Source of the DNA: Desarmillaria ectypa
Lineage: Eukaryota > Basidiomycota > Agaricomycetes > Agaricales > Physalacriaceae
NCBI GenBank assembly: GCA_030407005.1
Contig: JAUDYN010000008.1
Span: forward strand, 2,914,001 to 2,978,000
Direction of reading: 5' to 3'
DNA: 64,000 bases
Part shown: positions 1 through 11,144 of the stretch, piece after piece
Layout: each line of letters starts with the position of its first letter
Numbering within the stretch: the stretch's first letter is position 1
Translations under genes and position numbers: made by a program
Notes under the pieces: generated by a model
What the model was told of the DNA's origin: nothing
What the model saw: only the letters and a program-made list of their open reading frames with translations
The model's database searches: none

Positions 1-550
1 GTGGAATTTGGCTCCTGAGACGAGTGCTAGCGCGGGAGAGGTCTAGACCATTGAAGCCACTTCACTCGTACCTATACCGTTGATACGCTTCGGATCGTTT
101 ATTGGTGTTCTGGGCTATCGTATATTCATGGCTGCTTACTTTCATATTCCGATTTTGATATCCACTATTTCCTGGTTTCGTTTGGTGTTTATTTGTTACG
201 AATTTTTTTAATGACAGTCAAGGTATTTAGTTCCAGATTCTGACCTTGCTTAGTCTGTCACCACAGTCGATATAATCTCTGTCGTTTTCACTGACTTGAA
301 GCTTCATCTCAGTTGACAATGGCGCAAACGGCGTCTTGTACCTTATCCTCGCCGTTCTCAGTCTAATGACACATTAAAACTCGTGTATATTCTGGTGAGC
401 GTATACGACAGCTTTCCTCCCTCTCGTCGAGACAGCTCAGGTATGTCTTGATATTACACGCCCTGAGTACCGTTTTTTTTTTTTTGGATTCCAAGCGTGC
501 CAGCTCCACTCTATCCTCCGACATTCCGTCTGTGGGTAAAAATGCGAATG
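1..550. other. No supportable gene at the window edge
   Basis: Only short open frames with stops are visible. A homopolymer T run lies near 474-485. I see no splice-consistent exon chain. The window cuts whatever lies to the left. Confidence 0.4.
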
Positions 551-1495
551 TCATACTAGGGTGTCTCTGTCAAAATGATTGCATCCATTAAGCGGATCTA
601 CTAGTCCGAGTCGTTGTAACAAACAAGCAGCCCTTGCTCCCTTGCTTGTTCCCATCGAGAAGCGACTTGGCGATTGTTCAGAACAAGGCGCCTGTCGAGG
701 CGCAACTTCTCCAGCGACGTATGCATGCCCCCCCTGTGCCGTCTGCTCCGTGCAGCGAGACACAACCATGTCTACAATCAACTCATCCTGACCCGTAAAT
801 TCGGAGCCGCGCAAGTCAAGGGTTCTAAGATAAGGCATCACATCCTTCTTTCCCCGCCGGACTTTCGAAATGACCGTCTTATCGACACCGTAGGCGCAGA
901 TTGTAAGCGAAGTGATATTCGGTATCGTGGAGAGGAATGCTGCTAAGCGTTGGTGATTTTCGGCATGATATGAAAGATTGCATTTAATATCTAGGGTCCA
1001 TAGTCCAGGGCAAGAAGCCGCGTCGATGCGGGGAAAATCTATCTGTTTAGTGTGGTTATTGACGAGGGTTAATACAGTGAGAGACACACATTTTGCTTTT
1101 GAGAAAAGGTTGGCGATGGCTGCTTTTGGAGGTCCGAGCGAACTTGAACCTCTCTCTGTTCATGATAAATGTGTACCCTTCACTAAGCTTGAGAAGCCTG
1201 ACTCTGGGGAAGACGGTTTCTTCCCGCAATTGCCTGCAACCTTCTCTGCGGTTGGCAAAAAGAAGAGAAAGACTTGCAGCGCTTTAGAGCTTGCGAAGCA
1301 GCTCCAGGATTTGGTCAGAGTGAGGTCCCTAGCACTGGCCATATAGTTCCATGGTAATTCGAGGTACATCGCGACTCGAGAATATACCTGGTGTCGATTG
1401 TGCAATGGTGGTCGCAGTGCAGTGGGTCGTCGATGATGAGTTGTACAAGCTAATTGAGAAATTCTGCGGAGAGAGAATGAAGCGAAGGGCATTCT
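551..1495 (-). pseudogene. F-box/LRR-like protein, frame-disrupted copy
   Basis: The minus strand encodes an F-box-associated leucine-rich stretch: the motif LSYHAENHQRLAAFLSTIP is followed by an NITSLTICAYG-type repeat and then MPYLRTLDLRGSEF. The same protein, about half diverged, occurs in another place in this window (15.2-16.9 kb), where the matching segments read LVSHAENPKCLSAFLSVIP and MPYL. Homology continues upstream to about 1495, but the matching amino acids switch between two reading frames near 1250-1280. The gene is therefore either interrupted by an unrecognised intron or broken by an indel. No F-box motif is visible in this copy. The family normally acts as a substrate-binding subunit of SCF ubiquitin ligases; whether this copy is expressed cannot be judged. 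A short intron could still restore it. Confidence 0.45.
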
Positions 1496-2220
1496 GACAC
1501 GTGATCGTTTCTATTGACTTATGCTTGTTAGAAGCATAGGCATGATAGGATGTTTGGCGATTTCATCAAAACTGTCTATTCTGAGGATAGCTCTCTGCAG
1601 ATGAATCCCTAACTTGAACGACGAGGATAGAGCTCTATCCGACGGGTAAGAGAAGTCAAGAGATATAGATGACTACAACCTCGGAGTTGACAAGGCTACG
1701 TGCCTCTGGCAATAAAGGAAATTGATATCACATGCGAGTACTTTGACGAGACGTTAGGAATGCAATCATCGTCACTGATCTGTAAGGATAAAAGGATTGA
1801 TTAACTTGATGTTTGGGCACTATCGACAAAAGATTGATACCTGAGAAATTTTACGATTAATGTCCTGTGAGGTCAAATTGGAGCTGGAGAATGAACAGTA
1901 CGAATCGATCAGCTTCATTTTTTATTTTTATTTTAGGTATTTCTGGAAATTTGGAAATGGATGGAAATGCGCAGATCTGCCATTGGTCGCAAGACGTAGA
2001 TGTCACAAACCACATGGGCGATGACAGACTGTGACGTCTCGCGCATCGCCAAGTCGCAGTACTTTAGATGCGCGGATGGCGAATCCCAATTCCGTTTAGG
2101 TTATCCCATTTGACCTTGTATAGTGCGCATTTTTACAAAGCAGTGATATGAGTAATCATTATTGTTAAGCCGCTATGTTCTCCGGGGAATGGCATAAGGC
2201 CTAGTCCTCGAAGTACATGA
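1496..2220. other. Intergenic, no gene recognised
   Basis: AT-rich in places, with no long open frame and no consistent splice chain on either strand. Confidence 0.4.
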
Positions 2221-2628
2221 TTAACCCCAGGATTCGAAGTACATAATGATACCGTCCTCGTCTCTGATATCAATCAGCTCCAGCATGATTTCCTTGATGC
2301 GATCTTCGTGGCCAAGACTTCTCTCTTGCTGAGATCGCCGTGTCAGATTATCCCATGCGACCTCTGCTGACGGAACGTTATGGAAGTAGTGATACCCTTC
2401 CATAAAAACTGATCGCAACATCCACATGTCGACGAGAAGCTTAGTATTTTGGTGGTTGGACCAGATCCACAAAGTCAGCGGTCTTAAGTCAGATTCTGTA
2501 ACAGCTTCCGCAGCTGCAAGGCTCGTATCATGCACGACTGTCGGAAGATGTTGGTCGAGTGGTGGGTATGCCTCCGTATCGTAGATGAGAGCGTCACAGT
2601 ACGAGAAAGCAACGAAGAGTCGAGGCAC
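2221..2628 (-). CDS. Hypothetical protein, probable terminal exon
   Basis: A minus-strand open frame of about 135 codons ends in a tag with several Trp and acidic residues (motifs MWMLRSVFMEGYHYF and ELIDIRDEDGIIMYFESWG). The frame starts at GTG just after an ATTATAG sequence that looks like a splice acceptor, so it is more likely the last exon of a longer gene than a complete one. I could not join an upstream exon in phase. The family is not recognised; composition resembles C-terminal regions of basidiomycete F-box or BTB proteins, but I see no diagnostic motif. Confidence 0.35.
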   Translation of the reverse strand: MPRLFVAFSYCDALIYDTEAYPPLDQHLPTVVHDTSLAAAEAVTESDLRPLTLWIWSNHQNTKLLVDMWMLRSVFMEGYHYFHNVPSAEVAWDNLTRRSQQERSLGHEDRIKEIMLELIDIRDEDGIIMYFESWG

Positions 2629-3452
2629 TATAATTTGCTACATGAACGTGCGGACGGATTTGAAATAAAACACATAAAGATCCACGGTACGATGATACAC
2701 GACCCGTTACCTTGGAAGATATTTCAAGAACGATGCGTTTAATCCGAAGGTTACTTCGGAATGACAAATTGGAAAATTCTTCTAGAGAAATTATCAGACT
2801 ATCGTCAAGCTTGGGATTTTTAGGTTACCTCAGCAAAGCGATCTAATGCTCCACATAAAAGACCCTTGTTTGACCGCTCTGCATCTAGCGATTCCATGTA
2901 CATAATGTGTTGGGATTTGAGAGTTGAGCCGAGATGATGGCAATCCGGCATCATGCCGAACTTGCTGATTAAGAGAGAAATATTAGGAAACTTGTAGAAG
3001 ATTCTAGTAAATTAGTATTTAGTATATAAGTAGGTACAGTAGTGTACATCTGCATGCGTTTGCAGAGCTCAGCCAAGCGCAATACTATTGGCCTGACACC
3101 GCGCATGTACTAACTGGGAACGAACTGATCTATTCATCCCCCGTTTTTCACAACATAATGTTGTTCCAAACGCTCCATATGTATCTCACACTGAAGCACG
3201 TGCATCGGATGGAAGACGTCATCCTTCCAGCCCCTGATAATCCTAACACTAACAAATACTCCGTCATCCCAGTTGCGCTACCGCGGTCCGTTCTAACCTC
3301 TAACCACCACCACCACTTTGCTCGTCGAGATCTCTCTAACGGAGACGGGCCCATTATTATTATTCCGTGTGTCCCAAAGCTCATTGAAGCTCTTCAAAAA
3401 GCTAAATCAACCTTGCTACAGATTTCGTACTTCTTCTTTATGACCTCATGAC
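2629..3452. other. Intergenic region upstream of the peroxin gene
   Basis: It holds a TATA-like ATATAAG near 3021-3028, and short open frames that I do not believe. This is probably the promoter side of the plus-strand gene that begins at 3453. Confidence 0.35.
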
Positions 3453-4991
3453 ATGGAATACATAGACTACATCGACATCCCGCCTTGGGCAACCCGAATC
3501 AAGTCTACACCCACCAAATCAAAGTCGCGTTATTGTCCCACCCCTTTGCCAATCCGAACGTCGCTGCTGCCGCACCCACAAACAGACAACCATCAGTCTC
3601 AACCAACCAGCATACTCTCACCTACAAATGCCGCCCTCAATTTTTTGCCCAACGTTCTTATGTCGTCGGTTCCTACGAACCTGCCTCTAGAGAAACCAAA
3701 GAGACGGAAAACGGGCCAACCACCTTTGTTGTCTGTCAGGGACCCGTTGTCTCTAGCCATAATGTCCGCAAACTTTCGGCGTTTCGTCTCCAAGGTTGGA
3801 CCTGTGTTCTGGCTGCAAGACCGCGTGGAAGAGGTCGTGATGTGGAGGAGAGGATGGAAGGTGACTTCAACGTGGATAGCCGCGTACGCGTTTCTTTGTG
3901 CGTTCTCCTTTCTCATCCTGATGTATTTTGTTTCTGACTATTTTCTCTCAGGTTACTTTCCTCGTCTTCTCCTGCTTCTACCTCAAGTGGCCATCATAGC
4001 TGTTATCTTGGCTACATATAAATACACGCCTCCATCCTCTGATCCGTCTTCGACAGTCCAGGAGGAAGAGAGTGTAGCCTGGCAAGCGAACATACAAGCC
4101 ATACAGAACCTTATGGGATTCTAGTCAGTTTTATATTCTGCCTTTCATCCTTTATTCATAATCTCTTTGCAGCTCTGATGTTTACGATGCCGTCCACCCT
4201 CTCGTACTCCATCTCACCTATCGAGCTCCCTTCACGCTTCCCCTCCTCACACTCGTGACCCTGAGCCTTATACCCGGGATACTACTCGTTTCCCTACCCT
4301 TCCTCCCCATTCGTGCCATCTGCCTCTCCCTGGGTATAGTGCCCCTTGCATTAACCAATCCACACGTCCAGTCATCTCTCCTCGTCCTCCGACATATTGA
4401 CAGAAACCTCCGCTGGCTCCGATACAAGCTTGGATTAGATCCTAAACTTCCTCTCACAACTTTCGTCCAGCGATTGATCGATGACAACAACCTCGTTGAC
4501 TCATGCTGGACCGCAGAGATGCGCGAGGTGGAACTCTTTGAGAACGAGCGGCATTTGAACACCCAGGGAGAGACGGAAAAGAGCTGGAGCAAGGAGAATT
4601 TGAAGAGCGATGAGCGAAGCGCGTGGACGAGAGCTCCTGATGGTTTAGGTGGATCTGTCAGGTCCGTTCATTTCTTTCACCCATGATAACTACTCATCGT
4701 GGCCATCCGTGTAGCAGCAATTTAACATTTAGCCTCGAACCTGGGTGGCACTTTGTGCAAACTGAGGACTGGAGGCTAGATGTAGATGCAACATGGTCTG
4801 CGCAGGGTGGGGATTCGAGTGGGCATCTTCTTTCCATAGCCAATGCCCTTTTACTGATTGGTTTTGTAGATGGCTGGGTGTACACCAACGATTCCTGGCT
4901 GGATTCTCGACCTCGCAATACCGGCGGTGCTGTAACTAGGAAAAGGAGATGGGTGCGGCGAATATGGTACAATACTCTGGTCGACAGCTAG
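3453..4991 (+). CDS. Peroxisomal membrane peroxin, Pex24/Pex28-32 family
   Basis: Four exons can be joined in frame: 3453-4123, 4173-4661, 4715-4818 and 4870-4991, giving 461 residues. Introns of about 50 bp have GT-AG ends. The first 110 residues are Pro/Ser/Thr rich. The Pex24p domain then begins at PVFWLQDRVEEVVMWRRGWK. Two membrane segments lie at about residues 142-160 and 172-190, and a second hydrophobic pair is at the start of exon 2. The C-terminus is dysferlin-like, with the hallmark GWHFVQTEDWRLD and, across the last intron, GGDSNGWVYTNDSW, then a basic RKRRW tail. Fungal members are ER/peroxisome membrane proteins that control peroxisome number and size. The start was chosen as the first Met of the long frame; an internal Met at about residue 70 is a possible alternative. 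No damage is seen. I cannot separate the Pex28, 29, 30, 31 and 32 subfamilies by eye. Confidence 0.85.
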
Positions 4992-5347
4992 CGTGCTCTT
5001 TTGCTTGCGGAAACGTGCGTTCAAAGAGATAACCGATGCTTCTTTGCCGGGAGATCATCCTTATGAACCATGTTCTTGTTCCGAGCAATTTTCTCAAGAT
5101 GATGCCGAGGCAGGGCTCTGGATAGATTGTTAAGCAGGTTTCAACACGCGCTGCTTTGGCATTCAGTAAGGAACAACCGCGATACCTCTCCTTCCTCTCC
5201 TCGAAGTCAATGATACACGCCTGATAGTACCGTAATCCCTCGATATATATATATGCGCGCGAAAGGGTATTTATATGCTGGGCAGGTTGCGGATCGCTGG
5301 TCAACGCGACATTTATTGCATTTTATCATTATGTTATGTATATGATT

Positions 5348-7023
5348 CTACAATCCCTGTATCAATTCATCATCCGTAGTACCTTCCACCAATCCACCTC
5401 CATCAATAACCTTGCACCCAATATCGTCTCTTCCAGGCTCCTTGAAGAACCCATCCTCACTGACATACACATCCTTCGTTTTCCGCTCCAACACTAAATC
5501 CTCCGCAACCAACCTCAGCCATTCTATTACCGGCTTAGTTATCCACCGCGTCACTCCCTCCTTACCCGTCTCGAACCAACCGAGATGTCCACCCCCAGGA
5601 GTCACAGCCAGCACCACGCTCGGATTATCCACGTCCTCCGGGACCTTTTGCACGATCGGGTCGTCTGCAGCATTGAGAGCCAGTAGTGGTACGCGCACGT
5701 CAGGTAGCACATAATGGCTTGAAGCCCACGTGTAGTACTGCCTCGCTGACGGGAATGGGAATACCGGAGGCGCACCACCCGCTTTGCACGTAAATGTGTC
5801 ATCGAATTGCTCTAGTGTGGGGGACTTGAGCGCAAAGGCGGCATGCATCGCCGCGGCGATGTAGTGTTCTGGTTGTCGAGATAAAGAAGCGGTATGTCGA
5901 GAGAGAAGACGAAGGAGATTGCTTGCCATGCCTTTGGAATAGACATATTTGCCCCAAAGAGTGCTCTCCATGGTGTCGTTATTCGTGCTGAGATCCCACG
6001 GCTGTAGTATTGCAAGTTAGAAGTGAAGATGGGTTGGCGACTGTTTAGCCCGGCCAAGTTGCAGGATATGTTCGGTACCGTTCTTTGGACCTCGGCGGGC
6101 TAAACAGCCGCCATACAGCTGGCCAGACTCACACAGGCCAATACGCATGCAGCCGACAGACGACTGTGCTCCTTCTCTTCTGCAAGGTATCGTACCATGA
6201 CATTGGCACCCAAGGAAAATCCTAGACCTAATAATGGCGCATTGGGGTACTGCTGCGAGATGTACAGAAGAGCCTGGCGGAGATCATCTGTGTAACCAGC
6301 CGAGTAGAACTGATTGCTCGTCAACGGGATACCAGCACCTAAAAGATATGAATTAGAAGGAGCAGGTGAAAAGGTGAAAACACACACATCCACGAAAGTT
6401 GATCACAACTGCTCTGTATCCCAGTCCACCGTTCTCTATTGGTAGACATGCTGTCGCGAGGATATTTCGGACGTAGGATTCATGGGAACCGCCTGTAAGG
6501 CCATGCATGACGACGACAACGGGCGTATCATCCTTGAACGAGTCCTGATTCGGCGGTGTAGAATCGAGTCCTCTGTCGACACATCAATTTTCCACGATGA
6601 CGAGGACGAGGACGGACAGTAGCCATACTCACAGTGTACCACCATCAATGAGCCGCAAATACGTCCTACCAGTCGCGTCAGGACATATTTCAGTAACCAT
6701 GCTCAAGCCAACAGACCTATTATAAACAACGTGATCTGTCTTGCTGAAATCCCCAACAACGCAGTATATAAGCTGTAAATGGCCGCTCAACAAGCCCATC
6801 AGCTCCCGAGGAGAAGAAGCGCATCGAAGGACAAGAAAACACACTTTGGCAACCACCATGCAGGCACAAACTCTCCTAGAGCCAGCGTTGGACACCGCTC
6901 CTCGATAGCCTTCCGGAGATTACTCCGTGTCGTCTCCTTCGTCTTGGTGCGTATCGACACGGCCAGCGGCGATGAGGGATAGAATATCCTGGTTTTCCCG
7001 GTAGAGCTGAAGGCGGCACCCAT
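5348..7023 (-). CDS. YheT/EMB8-type alpha/beta hydrolase (ABHD1/3-like)
   Basis: Six minus-strand exons join in frame: 7023-6845, 6785-6717, 6665-6633, 6572-6388, 6338-6133 and 6001-5348, giving 441 residues. Exon 3 is only 33 nt. Family landmarks run in order: WWLPNGHLQ is created exactly across intron 1, DGGT across introns 2-3, VVVVMHGLTGGSHESY, INFRGCAG across intron 4, the nucleophile elbow GLGFSLGAN with Ser near residue 197, PWDL across intron 5, the catalytic Asp in NAADDPI near 336, and His in GGGHLGW near 362. The Ser-Asp-His triad is complete and the length is usual for fungal members, which are lipid esterases/acyltransferases of the EHT1/EEB1/YMR210W type. The upstream in-frame Met at 7050 is an alternative start; I chose MGAAFSS at 7023. 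The gene converges with the peroxin, whose stop is about 350 bp away. Confidence 0.87.
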
Positions 7024-7777
7024 GGTACGAGAAGAAGGACTAGAACGCAATTCAGGGCCAACGCATCATGGTGTCGGAGCGAAGAAATTTTGCTGGTGCC
7101 GCGGCGGATCGGAGATCGAGTAAGCATTTGGAAGCCGCCGGCTACCGAGCCGGAGTTGGACTGGCAAAATTGAACGCAGCATACAATGGTGTAAATAGTC
7201 GTACCTTGCAACACTTTATGGATCATCGATAGTATTTCATGAACAAAGGCACAAGAACGTGCAGTGATAAATGAGTTAGCATCACGTTTCAAAAATTTGA
7301 CGAGCCGAAGAAAGAGATTACGCACATTTACTGAGTGACTTTCTAGCGTTTGAAGACTGACAGATTGTCAAACTGTTCTCTGATGCATCAAGTCCGCGTT
7401 TACCAAAGTCTAGGTGCCCTCTTCGTTGACCATGGAGAATAGAGAATGAGAATGACAACACTTGAGAAATACCCCGGAGACATGTCCATGACAGCGGTCC
7501 TCTTCTCTGCGACCAGGATTCGGGGAGGCAAGACGGCGGTCCGACTCGGCCAGCACATGTCTACCGCTAAAATTACTATTTAATCCATCGACCCAGCCAG
7601 ACATGAGACTTTGCTACGTTCTCACTCTTCGCTTGTTTTATAGGAGATAGGATCTTGTAAACAAATTGTGCACAAAGGTTCCGGATTGGTTTGTCACCCC
7701 GGGCAAGGACGGAGGTGAACGACAGCCACGGAAGAAGCAGGATGCAAAATAGGGTATAAGTCTACAGGTGACGTCCA
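7024..7777. other. Intergenic, no gene recognised
   Basis: Open frames here are short and change frame without splice sites. The part next to 7023 is the likely promoter side of the alpha/beta hydrolase gene. Confidence 0.4.
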
Positions 7778-8721
7778 TTAATAGAATGTGAAAAGGGGGT
7801 ACACAGTTACACGAAGCATGGGCTCTCTCGCGTATAATAGGTACCAACATATCAAAACATCATGCCGTATTCTCGGCTGATAGCAATGACGACGCGTGCT
7901 TGCGTTGGGCCAGATACACTTTAGCATACCAGTGCGAATCGTTACCCCCCCTGCGGACGTTATGCGGTGATACGAGTAATCGTCCACGGTTATTGTGAGT
8001 TCAATGGCAAACCCCATTTCCCCAACCTTCGGATTTACTCTGCGGCGGTTCGTAATCGAGGTATGGGATACAGTCCAGTAAGACTGCTGAATCAAAAATT
8101 GTCTGTGTCGCGAGTTATGAGTGTCCCAGCCCCAGGTTAAAACGTCTAGCTCTGAGGCTTACCCATAGCCTGATGATCACATTGTTCAGGACCTTGAACT
8201 GCGACGCGAAGATATTGTGCCTGGAGCGAGCTTCCCACCGTTCGGCGGCGTCTAGGACTTTGAGAACGCTTCCGAGCTTGGACCCGCTCTTCACCTTTTC
8301 ATTCGCGTACGTTGAAGGTGACCGGGAGAACGTGTTGTTCATAAATATAGCCTGTCTGACTCTATTAAATCGGTAGGTGGTGAGAAGAGGAAGATAGATG
8401 GAAGGAAGGAAGGAAGTAATACCTGTCAATTGTCCTTGCGAGGTCAAGGAGGGAATTGGTATCCAAAATGCTTGACTCGAGAGCCGCCCGGATTCCAAAG
8501 ACAGCCTCGTCAAGGAGTATTGCGAGGTTATGAAGAGTAGGCGGCGCATTGCGCAGCAAGGAAAAATGGGAGGCGAGGTCTTCTATGCAAGAGTGGATGT
8601 CCACCTTTGCAAGGGAAGATGCGGTTAACTATGCAAAAAAAATCAATCAGAAAGCTGACTAGACAGCAAAAATGGGTCTTACATATGGCAAGTATACGTT
8701 GTGAGCATACAGAACATCCAT
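7778..8721 (-). CDS. Hypothetical protein, four exons
   Basis: Four exons join in phase with GT-AG introns of 54, 61 and 76 bp: 8721-8683, 8628-8423, 8361-8163 and 8086-7778, for 250 residues. The N-terminal two thirds is largely helical, with motifs SLLDLARTIDRVRQ and SVLKVLDAAERWEARSRHN. The last exon is different in character, rich in beta-type residues (FAIELTITVDDYSYHRI). No family is recognised. The regular intron chain is what argues for a real gene; the last exon is the least certain part, and the protein could end differently. Confidence 0.45.
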
Positions 8722-9793
8722 CGTGTAGGAGGACAAGGAAAGAGGGACAGACATAGGTGAGTAGTATAAAACTTGACCAAAGCAAAGGATCTGCTCCGCT
8801 CAACCTCCGAGCATTAATAGGTCGAAGCCTTGAGCACACCTTTGAGACGGGCCCGCGTTGATCCGCAAGCATGTTTCAGCCCATGTCGAGATACCCGCAG
8901 AAATTATAGTTCATCGAGATTCACCTTCATCATCATAAAGCGCCATCCATATGAGAAAGAAATGTGGCGGACCCGACAGTCTTTTTGGCAATATTGCCCC
9001 CGAGTTCCGCGACGCATCAAATTCAGATGCCAGGGGGCTTCATTCATCTCGAACAAGAAACATAACGCCAAGATCAACTCGTGAGGAAATTACTGCACAT
9101 CTGTCAAAGGGATGTGATACTGACGAGTCGGGACCGCCTCGAGACTCGCGTTGAGGGAGGAAGTAATGTCCAGAAAGGTCATCTGGGGAGAACCGGGTTA
9201 GATGAATATGCTTATCGGATATTATCGGGAGCAAATCTCTGAAATGCGGTCACTCTGGCGATCGCAGGCCCGATCGTGAAATTTCCCCAAGGCGACGCGT
9301 AACGGACGGGGCGCCGCCCCGGTCCCGACTGGACGCTCCCAAGAGGTCGAGATAAGAAAGGGCTTACTGAGAGAAAAGAGGGAGCACTGGAAACGAAATA
9401 ATTCAGGTACTCACATTTGGTCCCCTAAGGACTTTCAAATGAAAACCGGGGGGGGTTAAATTCCTTCAAGACACGTAATGCTGGCTCGGAAGCGACGATG
9501 GAGACTTTGTTCCAGGGTTTCACAAGATACGACACACAAGGACAACCCTGCCATCAGGCTATATGCTATATGCGGCGAAAGTGGAGAATATGGTCGCATA
9601 TAACCAACCCCAGCCTGCATCACATGAAAGGATGAGTGACTGCCTTGAAAGAGAAGCAAAAGTTGGAGTTGGGCGCATATAGCCAGCTCTAGCCTTACTT
9701 GAGTGAAGTGCGAGATATAATCAGCTTTTGAGGTATCTAGGACGGATCATATCAACACGCACGCACCTGTTCTTTGTGCAGCACAGCTCTATT
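8722..9793. other. Intergenic, no gene recognised
   Basis: A GC-rich patch lies at 9285-9340. No splice-consistent coding sequence is seen. Confidence 0.4.
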
Positions 9794-10240
9794 CTAGGAC
9801 CCAACCACTTCATGTTCCGGGACGTCGAAGAAGTTGCGTAACGCGGGCCCATCGGCAAGGATTTCTCGAGCTAGAGATATGGAGGAATATCCGGCAGCAT
9901 TTGGACAAAAGGGCGTACGATCAAGCCAAGCTTGTAGAGTAGGGCACTCGATGAGGTAAAATATTACAGCAGTGAATATCCTAAGAAAGGTAAGTTATCA
10001 TTTCATTTTTACTTGGGACTGACCTTCGACAGTATCAACAATACGAATGTAGTCCGGTCGCTCGCCAGGGTGCCACACACCATGATTCGATATCGCTTAC
10101 CGGTACTGTGAAGCATGAAACAAGAGGGGATTATCCAGAGGCTGAGTCTCGTCGTCGCAGACGTCGGTTGGGTTAATTTCAAATTCTACATCCGGTTCTT
10201 CCGCCCCGGATGCCGCCAGCCTTTTCCTCATTCCCTCCAT
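9794..10240 (-). CDS. Small hypothetical protein, two exons
   Basis: Exons 10240-10101 and 9980-9794 join in phase across a 120-bp GT-AG intron to give 108 residues. The N-terminal half is acidic (motif GAEEPDVEFEINPTDVCDDE). The C-terminal half is hydrophobic then acidic (CPTLQAWLDRTPFCP and GPALRNFFDVPEHEVVGS). The gene may be the remaining 3' end of a longer one, since sequence upstream of the chosen Met stays open for some codons. No family is recognised. Confidence 0.35.
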
Positions 10241-11144
10241 TGATTCGTGCGACGTCAGTAATCGCTCTGTATTTCGTGGAACATCAATAACATATTCTCT
10301 CCAAATTTAAATAAAGCATTGGCCGCCAAACAAGGCTAAGATTTTCAGTTTAGAAATCACTCACTAGGGGAGTTTCCGTACATTCAGTACTGTTTGTTAA
10401 GTACCTGAAATTAGATGGCGTTGTTAGCTCTTTTCAGACGCTAAAATTCGTATGTCATGAAATGATTCAGGTGCAGCATGGTGGACGTACGTGCAAAAAA
10501 AAAAAACATAGAAAACTGATTCAAGGATGCCGCGCTTCCAATATGCAACCTCAGCGACTTGGTAATCATGATCATCATCCTTGCTTTTTTCAAGATCAAG
10601 AATCGGATATCATCTCGCGACTCATCTTGTCGATTCCTGGCAACTCTGCTTTCTCTGTTCCGGGTCGCCTTGCGTGGCCTTTCCCTGTTTTCCCGATTCT
10701 GAAAAAAATACGCTCACTGGCAGCTAAAGCTGTCGCATTTAAGCAGGTTCCAGGGGACAGACACCGGGACTCTCCGTTTCCTAGGGTATGAGCCTTCGAG
10801 TTTGTCTACTTGATCTTTAACGACCAGACTCAGATCCTCACGTACCAGTACGGAGACTTGACCTCCGGAATCAAAACCAGCTTAAATAATAAAAACAAAA
10901 GAATTTTCATATTTATTGATGACATGACGCATTTGTCTTCTCTAGCCTGCCACTTCTATTGTAGCCTTTGTTCGATCCTCCACTCCTTTATAAGTCTGGA
11001 CAGCTTACGTTTACAATCTCTGCCACCTCCGGTCCATCTCTCTTTCCAGGAATTACCTTCACCGTCAGTATACTGTACAGAAAGTAAGTAGAGATGTTCT
11101 GTCCTGCTCCTTCTTCGCTGATCCGTTTTTAATATTTCAAAGAG
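10241..11144. other. Upstream region of the F-box gene
   Basis: No convincing exon. A TTTATAAG element at about 10987-10994, roughly 150 bp before the next ATG, is a candidate TATA box for the plus-strand F-box gene. Confidence 0.4.
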